Origin: Gordonia sp. 'Campus'
GTDB taxonomy: Bacteria; Actinomycetota; Actinomycetes; Mycobacteriales; Mycobacteriaceae
Reading direction: 5' to 3'
DNA: 64,000 nt
NCBI RefSeq assembly: GCF_022206305.1
Contig: NZ_JAKOIW010000003.1
Coordinates: 248,001-312,000, forward strand
Shown here: piece after piece, positions 55,789 through 64,000 of the stretch
Layout: every line of letters starts with the position of its first letter
Position numbering within the stretch: the stretch's first letter is position 1
Made by a program: the position numbers and the translations under genes
Notes under the pieces: model-generated
The model's input: the letters and a program-made list of their open reading frames with translations, nothing else
The model's database searches: none
Told to the model about the DNA's origin: nothing

Positions 55789-56111
55789 CACTTCTCCTTC
55801 GTCGTCGTCAGTGCCAACCGCTCAGTCCTTGCATGCATCCGGCGGAACCGTTGCGCTCTCCGGGACGCTCCCCGTCGGTTCTCGCCACGATGGCCGATCG
55901 AATCTACATGACATGTGCGGCCGGGTAGATCTCGGCGCGTGATCGTGAACATCGGTGTCACGTCGCGCCTCGTTCCCACTGCCGTAACCGTACCGGTCAT
56001 GCCGATCGCACCGTCGAGCGAGTCGACTCCGGCATCGACGATCATAACGTCACCGAAGCGATCACCCGGGTCGATCGCACCACCGGCCGGTCGCGGCAGG
56101 AAAATCGTCAC
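55785..56111 (-). CDS. Doubtful 108-residue reading frame filling the gcvH-garA gap
   Basis: The frame starts at GTG 56111, overlapping the gcvH stop by GTGA, and ends in a TGA that overlaps the garA start by GTGA, so it fits the 319-bp gap exactly. I recognise no family. The first half (DRFGDVMIVDAGVDSLDGAIG, about residues 18-38, then TVTAVGTRRD) could be a small beta-rich domain; the second half is Arg-rich and looks like non-coding DNA, and the garA ribosome site lies within it. A TAGATT near 55900 may be a garA promoter. It may be no more than chance openness in GC-rich DNA. Confidence 0.25.
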   Translation of the reverse strand: MTIFLPRPAGGAIDPGDRFGDVMIVDAGVDSLDGAIGMTGTVTAVGTRRDVTPMFTITRRDLPGRTCHVDSIGHRGENRRGASRRAQRFRRMHARTERLALTTTKEKW

Positions 56112-56512
56112 CCCTCGATGACGGCGCGGTATCCCGCCGCGTCCAGAACCTCGCCGAGGTGCTCGTCGAGGGTCGCCTCGTCGGCCGACTCGATCTCGAC
56201 CAGCCAGCCCTCGCCGTAGGGGTCGGAATTGACCAGGTCGGGAGAGGCGTCCAGCGCGTCGTTGACCGCCGAGACCGTGCCCGCGAGCGGACCGAAGATG
56301 TCCGAGACGCTCTTGGTCGACTCGACTTCGGCGAACGACTCGCCGATCGTCACCTCCGCGCCGCTGTCGGGTAGCTGCACGAACACCACGTCACCGAGCG
56401 CATCCTGCGCGTAGTCGGTGATGCCGACGCGCACAGTCGTGGGTCCGAGCCGTTCGATCCACTCGTGCTCCGCGGTGTAGCGCAGGGTGTCTGGCACTTT
56501 GCTGTCGGTCAC
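56108..56512 (-). CDS. gcvH: Glycine cleavage system H protein
   Basis: The lipoyl carrier of glycine cleavage, 134 residues. The lipoylated Lys67 lies in ESFAEVESTKSVSDIFGP, the canonical site; LRYTAEHEW opens the fold and NSDPYGEGWLVEI closes it. It accepts the aminomethyl group from GcvP and hands it to GcvT (not in this window). GTG 56512 has AAAGGGG upstream. It lies 22 bp after pgsA in the secA2-pgsA-gcvH run. In M. tuberculosis three extra genes (Rv1823-Rv1825) lie between; they are absent here. Confidence 0.96.
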   Translation of the reverse strand: MTDSKVPDTLRYTAEHEWIERLGPTTVRVGITDYAQDALGDVVFVQLPDSGAEVTIGESFAEVESTKSVSDIFGPLAGTVSAVNDALDASPDLVNSDPYGEGWLVEIESADEATLDEHLGEVLDAAGYRAVIEG

Positions 56513-56534
56513 TGCGAACCCCTTTCGTTCTCGG

Positions 56535-57164
56535 TCAGACTCTACTGTCTGCCGAGGTGCCTGCCGGGTGACGCGGCGGCATGAGCCGCACCACCAGGAT
56601 CGTCTGATACCAGTACAGGACGAAGGACCACAGATAGAGTCCGACTCCCCAGATCATGAAGGCCCACCCGATGGGGTGGGCGATGGTCCCCACGATCGAA
56701 TCGAGTTGTCCGGCAAGGAGCCACGGGAAGGCGCTCATGAGCGCGAAGGTCCCGGCCTTGCCGATGTAGAGGACCGGGAGCGCGAACACGCCGCGCGACC
56801 GGAGAAGCGGCGCGGACGCGAACAACAAGACGTCGCGCGCGATGATGACGCCGATCAGCCACCACGGCAGGAACTCACGGATCCCGAACGCTACCGGGAT
56901 GATCACGATGTAGAGGCGATCGGCGGCCGGGTCGAGCAGCGCCCCGATCCGCGACGACTGGTTCAGCAGGCGAGCGATCTTGCCGTCGGCCCAGTCGGAG
57001 AACCCGGAGAACATCAGCACGGCGAAGGCCCACCCATCCGCCTTCTCGACCAGCAACAGCCAGACGAACACCGGGATGAGCGCGAGCCGCAACACGCTCA
57101 ACGCGTTCGGGACCGTGACGATGCGGTCCGGAGCCGGCGTGGCCGCCGCCTCCGGTTCGGTCAC
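56535..57164 (-). CDS. pgsA2: CDP-alcohol phosphatidyltransferase, PgsA2-like
   Basis: A 209-residue integral membrane enzyme that joins a CDP-lipid to an alcohol head group. The family signature D-G-x2-A-R-x8-G-x3-D-x3-D is complete in the segment from [12 protein letters not shown] to [10 protein letters not shown] (about residues 57-83). About five or six helices are predicted. Its counterpart Rv1822 is called PgsA2; the phosphatidylglycerophosphate or cardiolipin-type product has not been settled. ATG 57164 overlaps the secA2 stop (ATGA), a conserved link. Confidence 0.9.
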   Translation of the reverse strand: MTEPEAAATPAPDRIVTVPNALSVLRLALIPVFVWLLLVEKADGWAFAVLMFSGFSDWADGKIARLLNQSSRIGALLDPAADRLYIVIIPVAFGIREFLPWWLIGVIIARDVLLFASAPLLRSRGVFALPVLYIGKAGTFALMSAFPWLLAGQLDSIVGTIAHPIGWAFMIWGVGLYLWSFVLYWYQTILVVRLMPPRHPAGTSADSRV

Positions 57165-59608
57165 CGGAAGATCCCGATGATGCCCTGAAGCGTCTTGGCC
57201 CCGCCGGAGGAGAACAGGTTGTCGTGCACCATGTAGGTCCAGGTCGTCGTCGACCGGTGCAGGTCTGCCGTACCGAGATCGACGCCCTCGTCGGTGATGG
57301 TCGCCTCGCGGAACGTCTCCCGGGCCTTCGTCAGCGCCGTGCCGGGCAGATCGGCGAACTCCGACAGGATCAGTCGGTGGAACTCGTCGAGTGGGCTCTC
57401 CTTGCCCAGCGAGCGCAGATGGATGCTGGCGCGCACGTCGGAGACGAACGCGAGGTGATCCGCCCAGGCACGGTCGAGGTGGTAGAGCACGATCTCGCGC
57501 GCCGCCTGCGAGAGCACCTCACGCGGCACCGGCGTCTGCGCGGGGGCCGATGCGGCGTTATCCGTTGCGGCGTCCGTCTTGTCGGCCCCCTCGACAGTCT
57601 TGTCGGCGTCGGACTTGTCGGCATCGGACTTCGCGGTGTCGGACTTGTCGGCGTCGGACTTGTCGGCGTCCCCCGTCGACTCGCCGAGCAGCTGCGCGTA
57701 ACGCTCGGGTTCGAGCTCGGCGAGTTCGTCGAGCGCGGCATCGGTCGTCAGGATTCGCATGCGCCGGTCCACGATGATGTCGCGCTGCTGGTTCACGAGC
57801 TTGTTGTAGCGCCAGGTGTTGGCGTGCAGTTCGAGCATCACGCCCTCGGCGATGCGCTGCGCCTGCTCGATGAGGTCGATGCCCTTGCTGCCCATGGACC
57901 CGTCCTCGTTGGGCGACACCGGGTCACGCTTGAACGCGAGGTTCTTGGTGACGACCGGGTCCTCGAGGCTGGAGAAGAACACGGACGTACCCGGGTCGCC
58001 CTGGCGGCCGGCGCGTCCGCGGAGCTGGCTGTCGAGGCGTTCCGTGTCGTGACGTCCGGTACCCACCACACACAGACCGCCGAGCTCGATCACCTCGTCG
58101 TGCGCCTTGTCGTCGTCGTGGGATCCGCCGAGCTTGATGTCGGTGCCCCGGCCGGCCATCTGCGTCGAGACCGTGACTGCGCCACGGGCACCGGCCTCGG
58201 CGATGATCTTGGCCTCCTCGGCGTCGTTCTTGGCGTTGAGGACCACCGAGGGCACGTCCGCCTTGTCCAAGAAGTACGCGAGCTCTTCGGATTCGGCGAC
58301 GTCGTGCGTGCCGATGAGCACCGGCTGACCGGTCTCGTGGATCTCCTTCACGTACGCGACGATCGCCTCGACCTTGTTGGCCTTGGTGTCGTACACCCGG
58401 TCGGGCAGATCGGTGCGCCCGTTGGGCGTGTTCGGTGGGATCTGCGACACCCGCAACTCGTAGAACTGGCGGAACTGCTCGCCCGCCGCGATCGCGGTAC
58501 CCGTCATGCCGCACACCTTGGGGTAACGGCCGACGAGCGCCTGCACGGTGATGGTGTCGATGACCTCGCCCGAGTCGGTCTGGGTGAGACCTTCTTTGAG
58601 CTCGACCGCCGCCTGCACGCCGTCCGGCCAGCGCTGCAACTGGGCGACGCGGCCTCGCGACGCGTTGATCAGGTGCACACCGCCGTCGCGCACGATGTAG
58701 TGGATGTCGCGCTCGAGCAGGTAGTGCGCGTGCATGGCGATGCTGACATGCACCAGCGTCGTACCGACATGTTCCTCGCTGTAGAGATCGATACCGCCGA
58801 GCTCTTCTTCGACGAAGGCCGCGCCCTCATCGGTGAGCGTGACGTTGCGTCCGTCCGCATCGACCTCGTAGTGCTTGTTCTTCATCCGCGACACGACATC
58901 GTGAATCGCCTGGTCGGGCACCTCGGTCTCGGTGGAACCGGCGAGCACCAGCGGCACCAGGGCTTCGTCGACGAGCACCGAATCGGCCTCGTCGATGATG
59001 GCGACGTCGGGCTTGGGCGAGACGAGGTCGGACTCGGACAGAGCCAGCTGGTCGCGCAGGACGTCGAAGCCGATCTCGTTGACCGAACCGTAGGTCACGT
59101 CGCCCGCGTAGGCCCGGCGGCGCTCCTCGCGACTCGAGTTCTCCGCGATCGCATTGACCGCGATCCCGAAGACGTCGAACAACGGCTTCATCCACTCCGC
59201 GTCACGGGTCGCCAGATAGTCGTTGACCGAGATGACGTGCACCTGATGCCCTTGCAGGACATACCCGATCGCCGCGATCGCACCCGCGAGGGTCTTGCCC
59301 TCACCGGTCGCCATCTCGACGATGTCGCCTTCGAGAAGGCGCAGCGCGCCCTGCAACTGCACATCGAAGGGGCGGAGTCCGATCGACCGGTCGGCGGCCT
59401 CACGAACCAGCGCGAGGAACCGTGCGCGATCCGCGGCGTTCTCCCCGATGTCGAGTTTCTCGGCCTCGCCGGCGAATGCGTCGTCGGCGAGTTCGGCGGC
59501 CCAATCGGTGTGGGCTTCGGCGTCTTTGATCACGCCCACCGACTTCGACTGGTTACGAGTCGACTGGGCGCCCAGCAGACGCCACATGCTGTTGGTCAGC
59601 TTTCCCAC
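57161..59608 (-). CDS. secA2: Accessory preprotein translocase ATPase SecA2
   Basis: The second SecA of mycobacteria and relatives, exporting a small substrate set; 815 residues. Walker A is MATGEGKT (99-106), DEAD-like [13 protein letters not shown] is motif II, and [16 protein letters not shown] with [11 protein letters not shown] gives the second motor domain. As in other SecA2 proteins the C-terminal zinc and SecB-binding linker is missing. A 45-residue low-complexity Asp/Lys/Ser segment (repeat-encoded) is inserted before the helical scaffold end. GTG 59608 is chosen for AGGAG at 59619-59623 (minus strand, 10-nt spacing); a longer frame to 59659 has none. Confidence 0.95.
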   Translation of the reverse strand: MGKLTNSMWRLLGAQSTRNQSKSVGVIKDAEAHTDWAAELADDAFAGEAEKLDIGENAADRARFLALVREAADRSIGLRPFDVQLQGALRLLEGDIVEMATGEGKTLAGAIAAIGYVLQGHQVHVISVNDYLATRDAEWMKPLFDVFGIAVNAIAENSSREERRRAYAGDVTYGSVNEIGFDVLRDQLALSESDLVSPKPDVAIIDEADSVLVDEALVPLVLAGSTETEVPDQAIHDVVSRMKNKHYEVDADGRNVTLTDEGAAFVEEELGGIDLYSEEHVGTTLVHVSIAMHAHYLLERDIHYIVRDGGVHLINASRGRVAQLQRWPDGVQAAVELKEGLTQTDSGEVIDTITVQALVGRYPKVCGMTGTAIAAGEQFRQFYELRVSQIPPNTPNGRTDLPDRVYDTKANKVEAIVAYVKEIHETGQPVLIGTHDVAESEELAYFLDKADVPSVVLNAKNDAEEAKIIAEAGARGAVTVSTQMAGRGTDIKLGGSHDDDKAHDEVIELGGLCVVGTGRHDTERLDSQLRGRAGRQGDPGTSVFFSSLEDPVVTKNLAFKRDPVSPNEDGSMGSKGIDLIEQAQRIAEGVMLELHANTWRYNKLVNQQRDIIVDRRMRILTTDAALDELAELEPERYAQLLGESTGDADKSDADKSDTAKSDADKSDADKTVEGADKTDAATDNAASAPAQTPVPREVLSQAAREIVLYHLDRAWADHLAFVSDVRASIHLRSLGKESPLDEFHRLILSEFADLPGTALTKARETFREATITDEGVDLGTADLHRSTTTWTYMVHDNLFSSGGAKTLQGIIGIFR
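57602..57670. repeat. 15-bp tandem repeats in secA2 (ADKSD pentapeptides)
   Basis: Four full units 57602-57616, 57617-57631, 57632-57646 and 57647-57661, then part of a fifth. Units 1 and 4 are GTCGGCGTCGGACTT; units 2 and 3 differ by one to three bases. In frame they encode [10 protein letters not shown] repeats. Confidence 0.9.
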
Positions 59609-59760
59609 CGAAACTTTTCTCCTGATCGTTTCCCGGTCAACTTTCCGGCCCACCCCCATGCGGCGGCCAGGTCAGCCACAACGGTACGCGGCTGCTGGTC
59701 GAGCGGCGTCGGCGACATTATGATCAGTCCACCGATTCCGCCCGAGGACAAGGACGACGC

Positions 59761-61305
59761 ATGACCAGGACTCGCCGGAACAGGGTTCGCTGGCGTCTCA
59801 TCCGTGCTGTGCTCGCCGGGTTGCTGGTGGCCACCGGGGTCGGTTTGGGTGCGTTCAACGACTGGTGGGTTGCGCTGTTCTTCGGGATCCCGCTCGTCTT
59901 CGTCGGCATCGCGGTCAGCCCCCGGCCCTCGCGGGTGTCCGAACTCCCGGAGTTCCGGCGCGCCAACTCCCCCGATGCGCCGCAGGTCGAGGTCGAGGCC
60001 CTCACACGCAGCAGCCTCACCGCCGAGGACCTCCAGCCGACGATGGTCGCGGCCACCATCAATCCCCCGGACGACACCGCCTACCGCGCCCGCTGGATCA
60101 CCTCGATGACGAAGGGCAACTTCCAGTCGCTGACCGACAGTCCGTTCACGACCCTGCCGCCGGATGCGCTGCCACCCCGGGAGCAGACCGAGACGCCCGA
60201 ATTCGACGACCAGCCCGGCCGCTGGGCGGTGGTGTACCCGGTGGTGACCCTGCTGGCCGCAGGCGCGCTGCTGTTCGGGGTCGCCGACGGGTGGGACGTG
60301 GAGGGGCCCTCGCTGTCCGGCTTCGATTCGGCGGTCGACGCCGGGGAGCAGGAAGACGACGAAAACGGACCGACCCTTGCCGACCGGCATCGGCGGTTGA
60401 TGGACGCGATCGTCGAGCACGAAGGCCCACAAGCCCCACGGAATGTGGTGAGTTTGCGGTACAACCTCGGTTCATCCTCTGACCAGGCGATCGTCGTCGA
60501 CCCGGCTACCGGCCGAACGACCAGCATCAGCGCCTGGGATGAGGACTCGAACGAGACCAGAACGTCGGCCTTCGATCGACAGATATCGTTCGACGCCGCG
60601 GCCATCAACACCGATGTCCTTGGTTCCATCAAGGCGCCCATGGAGTCGGCGGTGCGCACGTATTCGCCCGGTGCGGAACTCACAGCCGTCCGTATCGAGC
60701 GTTCCGGCCCGAACGAGCCCGTCATCATCACGGGCAGTGTCGATGGCGGCGAGGACACATCGCGCGACTTCGAAGTCCAGGCCCGACCCGACGGCACCGT
60801 CGCCGACTTCTTCGACCCCGCGGACTTCCAGAAGTCCTTCCAACTGGCACGCGACCAACTGGTGGCTGCCCGCGTCTCGTTGAACGCTCCCGTCATCGAG
60901 GAGTTCATCATCCAGGGGACCGCCGAAGGGGTGTCTCCGGTGAGCGCAAGCGACATCCAGAATTCGGGCGGAGTCCTGGTCCGATACCGGATCGGTGACC
61001 GAGGCGGCGAGGTCGCGGTCGCCCCCGGCCACTTCCCTACCGCCGATACCCCATCAGGCCGCTATCGCGCAGAGGGCTTTCGCTTCGACCGGATCTCCGC
61101 GGAGCTGTTCGACCGGGTCCGCGCCGACCTGATGAAGCGCGCGTCGGTGCCGGAGTACGACCGGGACGCGGTGATCGTCGAAGTCGAGCGCAATCGGGTG
61201 GACGAGGATCAGCCTTTCGTCATCGCGGTGAAGCTCTTCAACACCGACGATGCCGAAGGCCTCTACACACTGGACGGCGACTTCATCAAGATGGGCCTGA
61301 ACTGA
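59761..61305 (+). CDS. Unknown membrane protein
   Basis: A 514-residue protein I cannot assign. Two N-terminal helices (about 12-30 and 35-52), a cytosolic segment, a third helix near 155-175, then about 330 residues predicted outside the membrane. The outer part contains two similar-looking halves with AxxxxLxVP and VVAxG-type strands (ELTAVRIERSGPNEPVIITG; VLVRYRIGDRGGEVAVAPG), possibly a repeated beta fold. ATG 59761 follows GAGGACAAGGA, and a TATGAT -10 lies at 59719-59724. It is divergent from secA2 and convergent with another unknown membrane gene. Confidence 0.75.
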   Translation: MTRTRRNRVRWRLIRAVLAGLLVATGVGLGAFNDWWVALFFGIPLVFVGIAVSPRPSRVSELPEFRRANSPDAPQVEVEALTRSSLTAEDLQPTMVAATINPPDDTAYRARWITSMTKGNFQSLTDSPFTTLPPDALPPREQTETPEFDDQPGRWAVVYPVVTLLAAGALLFGVADGWDVEGPSLSGFDSAVDAGEQEDDENGPTLADRHRRLMDAIVEHEGPQAPRNVVSLRYNLGSSSDQAIVVDPATGRTTSISAWDEDSNETRTSAFDRQISFDAAAINTDVLGSIKAPMESAVRTYSPGAELTAVRIERSGPNEPVIITGSVDGGEDTSRDFEVQARPDGTVADFFDPADFQKSFQLARDQLVAARVSLNAPVIEEFIIQGTAEGVSPVSASDIQNSGGVLVRYRIGDRGGEVAVAPGHFPTADTPSGRYRAEGFRFDRISAELFDRVRADLMKRASVPEYDRDAVIVEVERNRVDEDQPFVIAVKLFNTDDAEGLYTLDGDFIKMGLN

Positions 61306-61329
61306 CGGTTCGGTCGTCGTCCGACACTC

Positions 61330-62532
61330 TCACGCCTTGGGCGTGCCCGCTTCCAGCGCCCGGCGTGTGACGGCCTGCAACTCGGCGACCGCCGCCTCGG
61401 GCGGGTGCAGCACGCCGCGGTCGGTCATCGTGCTGACGATGTCGCGTACCCGGCCGTAGTAGGTGGCCTGTTCGGCGGGCGTGCTGCTGGCGGCTGCGTG
61501 GTTGTAGAGCTTGAGCGCGCGATCGAGATCGTCCTGATCGCCTTGCTCCAGATAGGTCGCGCCCACGCGACGGCCGTGTTTCTCGCACGCGATCCAGGCC
61601 CGTCGGAGTGCGGCCACGGACTGTTGGTAGGCGTCGGCCCGCGACCGGTTCCTCGGGTACTCGTCGGTGCGCAGCGCGGTTGCCTCGTCGAGCGCGAGGT
61701 GAAACGTCTGCGTCTGCTCGACCGTCACGTCGGTGACAGCCGGGTACCGGAGGAGCATCGCGGGATCGAGTTCGTAGGTGCCGTAGGCGCCGAGGATCTC
61801 GTCGTGCCTGCGCGCCGCCTCTTCCCACAGACGTTCGGCGGCCTCGTCGGAGCCTGCGTCGACGATGCGCGGTCCCATCGACGGCGGCCTGGTCAGGTCC
61901 ACCGGCTCGGCGTCAGGAGCCGATGTCTCGGCACGCGGCCTCGACGTGGCGGATGTGGACGCCTTCTTCTTGGTCGTCACACGTTCCGGAGCGTGTCGGC
62001 GGAGCCGCGTGAGAATCTCGGCCACGGCCGGATCGCCTTCGACGACCGCGACCCGCCAGAACTCCGTCTCGGCCTCAGACTTGTCGGACGCCGAAACAGA
62101 TTCCGCGTCAACGGGTTTGCCGTTCTGGGTCGCGAACGTGAGCTTCAGATACTTCTGCCCGGCGACGGTGAGGTGCTGGGCTCGTCCGCCGGCCATGTGC
62201 GACGTCGAATCCGACGGCCCGCCGACCGCGACGGTGACCAGCGAGGTCAGCGGGTACGCCTGGAGGGTGCGGTCCTCGTTCCCGAAGTAGACGGTGTCGT
62301 CGTCCACTGTGAGCAACACCGCGCCACGGTCACCGAGGCGTCCGTATGCGGCGCTCAGCAGTGATGCGGCCAGTGCCGCGGCGACCACGGCCGAGGTGAC
62401 GAGGCCACCGACCCCGGCGATGTTGAGCCCTACGAGTGAGACCATCCCGGCGAGCATCAACACCCATGCGGAGGTGGCAGAGCGATGGTGACGCCCGGAG
62501 AGATACTCCGTACGACAGGTCACCGGGACCAT
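61330..62532 (-). CDS. Unknown membrane protein with PH-like and helical regions
   Basis: A 400-residue protein without a recognised family. Two helices (about 20-40 and 44-62) are followed by a segment that reads like a bacterial PH domain (VLLTVDDDTVYFGNEDRTLQ, then YPLTSLVTVAVGG), a charged Lys/Ser/Pro linker near 185-215, and a long alpha-helical C-terminal domain (about 225-395). ATG 62532 has GGGGGCG a few bases upstream. It is divergent from the META-domain gene. A scaffold role is possible but not shown. Confidence 0.72.
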   Translation of the reverse strand: MVPVTCRTEYLSGRHHRSATSAWVLMLAGMVSLVGLNIAGVGGLVTSAVVAAALAASLLSAAYGRLGDRGAVLLTVDDDTVYFGNEDRTLQAYPLTSLVTVAVGGPSDSTSHMAGGRAQHLTVAGQKYLKLTFATQNGKPVDAESVSASDKSEAETEFWRVAVVEGDPAVAEILTRLRRHAPERVTTKKKASTSATSRPRAETSAPDAEPVDLTRPPSMGPRIVDAGSDEAAERLWEEAARRHDEILGAYGTYELDPAMLLRYPAVTDVTVEQTQTFHLALDEATALRTDEYPRNRSRADAYQQSVAALRRAWIACEKHGRRVGATYLEQGDQDDLDRALKLYNHAAASSTPAEQATYYGRVRDIVSTMTDRGVLHPPEAAVAELQAVTRRALEAGTPKA

Positions 62533-62575
62533 GAGGCGCCCCCATTCGTCATATCCATATCCCCGTCCGGTCGGC

Positions 62576-62581
62576 TACCGT
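62576..62581 (+). promoter_or_regulatory. Predicted leaderless -10 hexamer (TACCGT) for META-mdh
   Basis: TACCGT, then CGTGACC, then GTG 62589. It favours GTG 62589 over GTG 62583 as the start. The downstream malate dehydrogenase would be read from the same promoter. Confidence 0.45.
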
Positions 62582-62588
62582 CGTGACC

Positions 62589-63095
62589 GTGAGCTCTGAC
62601 GAATCCCGTCTCCCGGCGCACCGGTGTCGACCGGTGCCAACGCGTCATCAAGGCCGCAAACACCGCATCAGCTTACGCATGGCCCTGCTGCTCAGCGCGG
62701 TGATCGTCGCTCTCGGCCCCACCGCCGTGGCCGCCGGCCAGGCATCGGCCGCTCCCGGTGTGCCTGGTTTCGTCGGCAAGACCTACGCCTCCACCGCGGT
62801 GACCGGCGAACAGATCCCCGGCGGCGGCCCCCTCGAGGTCAGTTTTCCGGCCGCCAACCGCATCTCTCTGACCGCAGGATGCAACCGGCACATCGGTGAT
62901 CTGCGCGTCGACAACTCTCTTCTGCGGCTGGGCTCACTGGCCTCGACGATGATGGCGTGCCCCGGCCCCCGGTCCCAGGCCGACGCGTGGATCACCGAGT
63001 TCACCCGCGAACCGCTCACCTGGTACTCCGTCGGGCACGCCCTGGTCCTCGTCGGCCCGGGCAGTCAGGTCCTGCTGACGGAGCGTCCGGCATGA
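62589..63095 (+). CDS. Secreted META/HslJ-domain protein
   Basis: A 168-residue exported protein. A long basic n-region (residues 1-28), hydrophobic core (about 30-48) and AxA-type end (ASAAPG) form a signal peptide. The mature part is one META domain: GKTYASTAV, then a Cys-containing turn ([12 protein letters not shown]) and MMACPGP, with the two Cys probably bonded, as in HslJ-like proteins linked to motility and heat or antibiotic response. Its function in actinobacteria is unknown. The stop overlaps the malate dehydrogenase start (ATGA), an odd operon partner for a secreted protein. Confidence 0.8.
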   Translation: MSSDESRLPAHRCRPVPTRHQGRKHRISLRMALLLSAVIVALGPTAVAAGQASAAPGVPGFVGKTYASTAVTGEQIPGGGPLEVSFPAANRISLTAGCNRHIGDLRVDNSLLRLGSLASTMMACPGPRSQADAWITEFTREPLTWYSVGHALVLVGPGSQVLLTERPA

Positions 63096-64000
63096 GTCGC
63101 CGCGCGCCCGCCGTCGTGACCGTGACCGGCGCCGCCGGAAGCATCGGGTACGCGAGCGTGTTCCGCATCGCCGCGGGTGCGATGCTCGGCCACGAGCAGC
63201 CCATCGCGCTACGCCTCCTCGAACTCCCGCAGGCCCTGGCGGGAGCGGAGGGCACTGCCATGGAACTCGACGACGGGGCGTTCCCGCTGCTGAAGTCGGT
63301 CGATGTGCTCGACGACCCCCGCAAGGCCTTCGACGGTGCGAGCTTCGGTCTGCTCATCGGCGCGCGTCCGCGCACCAAGGGCATGGAGCGCGCGGACCTC
63401 CTCGCCGCCAACTCCGACATCTTCGCCGCCCAGGGCGCGGTCATCAACGACGTTGCGGCCGACGACATCCGGGTGATCGTCGTGGGAAACCCCGCCAACA
63501 CGAACGCCGCGGTCGCCGCGGCTCACGCACCCGAGGTGCCCGCCGAGCGGTTCACGGCCCTCACCCGCCTGGACCACAACCGCGCTATCGCGCAGCTCGC
63601 TCGCCGCACCGGGGCGGACGTCGACGAGATCAGTCGGGTGACCATCTGGGGTAATCATTCGGCGACGCAGTACCCCGACATCTTCCACGCACGTGTGGGT
63701 GATCGCCGCGGCGCCGACATCGCCGCGGACCGGGACTGGCTCGTCGACGACTTCATCCCGACGGTCGCCCGCCGCGGAACCGCGATCATCGAGGCCCGCG
63801 GATCATCGTCGGCGGCGTCGGCGGCCAACGCCACGATCGATCACGTCCACGACTGGGTCCTCGGCACCCCGGCCGACGATTGGACGTCGGCAGCCCTGCC
63901 GTCGCCGGGTGTCTACGGCGTGCCCGAAGGCCTGGTGTGTTCGTTCCCGGTTCGTTCCGTCGACGGTCGGTGGCAGATCGTCGACGGTCTCGAGATCAAC
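63092..64000 (+). CDS. mdh: Malate dehydrogenase, cut by window end
   Basis: An NAD-dependent malate dehydrogenase of the TCA cycle; 303 codons are in the window without a stop, so only about 20-30 residues are missing. The NAD motif is [12 protein letters not shown] (9-20) and the family signature LTRLDHNRA is present near residues 150-158; [12 protein letters not shown] contains the catalytic His. It is the cytosolic-type (LDH/MDH family type 2) enzyme. Unusually, the expected GQPIxLRLLEIP reads [15 protein letters not shown] 63092 overlaps the META gene stop, with ACGGAG a few bases upstream. Confidence 0.95.
   Translation, partial: MSRRAPAVVTVTGAAGSIGYASVFRIAAGAMLGHEQPIALRLLELPQALAGAEGTAMELDDGAFPLLKSVDVLDDPRKAFDGASFGLLIGARPRTKGMERADLLAANSDIFAAQGAVINDVAADDIRVIVVGNPANTNAAVAAAHAPEVPAERFTALTRLDHNRAIAQLARRTGADVDEISRVTIWGNHSATQYPDIFHARVGDRRGADIAADRDWLVDDFIPTVARRGTAIIEARGSSSAASAANATIDHVHDWVLGTPADDWTSAALPSPGVYGVPEGLVCSFPVRSVDGRWQIVDGLEIN

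Noticed and set aside
57224..59764. Long open frame antisense to secA2
   Set aside because: Mirror frame of secA2 with repetitive Leu/Val/Gly/Arg text and no recognisable domain.
61331..61345. CACGCC-TTG-GGCGTG hairpin near the convergent ends at 61.3 kb
   Set aside because: Only a 6-bp stem with a 3-nt loop, lying inside the coding end of the minus-strand gene; too weak to call a terminator.

Overview
The window is high-GC, densely packed actinobacterial DNA. Gene content and order point to the Mycobacteriales, most likely a Gordonia-like organism: an F420-type nitroreductase, an MshB-like deacetylase, SecA2, GarA, a GuaB1-type enzyme and a 13E12-type HNH gene. From about 31.1 to 59.6 kb the gene order matches, from memory, the M. 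tuberculosis block Rv1821-Rv1854: ndh, ureDGFCBA, thioesterase, blaI/M56 peptidase, gnd, guaB1, two CBS membrane proteins, glcB, gcvP, MerR, DUF151, MerR, garA, gcvH, pgsA2, secA2.

Layout. 0-0.9 kb: the end of a DUF1688 (URC4-like) gene, then uracil phosphoribosyltransferase. 0.9-4.6 kb: a CPBP membrane protease, an ACR3-like transporter, a short-chain dehydrogenase and an amine-dehydrogenase-like oxidoreductase. 4.6-8.3 kb: a response regulator and sensor kinase divergent from a two-gene ABC exporter. 8.4-18.9 kb: a membrane alpha/beta hydrolase, an AraC-DinB fusion overlapping a RibD-like reductase, a hotdog thioesterase, a dienoyl-CoA-isomerase-type crotonase, a BadF-type kinase, a nitroreductase, an unknown membrane-anchored protein, htpG and a PIG-L deacetylase. 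18.9-20.7 kb: a small mobile patch with a decayed transposase end and a DUF222/HNH gene under a LexA-type box. 20.9-29.6 kb: a recCBD operon. 29.7-31 kb: a thioesterase and a GNAT. 31.2-59.6 kb: the conserved block. 59.8-64 kb: two unknown membrane proteins, a META-domain protein and malate dehydrogenase cut by the window end.

Functional threads. Glycine and one-carbon metabolism: gcvP behind a tandem glycine riboswitch, gcvH, and garA. Nitrogen: the urease operon without ureE. Purine and pentose metabolism: gnd plus guaB1. Central carbon: glcB and mdh. DNA repair and stress: recBCD, the SOS-box HNH gene and htpG. Envelope and secretion: secA2 and pgsA2.

Two sequence-level patterns recur. 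First, many unlinked genes start 6-7 nt after a TANNNT (or NANNNT) hexamer, the signature of leaderless transcripts, and this settles several start codons. Second, short tandem repeats, mostly of 15-bp period, sit at gene edges or in linkers, including four 17-bp copies across the recC start codon. No tRNA, rRNA, CRISPR array or intact insertion sequence was seen. I found no clearly novel multi-gene system. The best leads are the LexA-controlled leaderless HNH gene beside a transposase relic, the repeat array at the recBCD translation start, the regulatory palindromes at 38.15 and 53.86 kb, and an unassigned reading frame fitted exactly between gcvH and garA.
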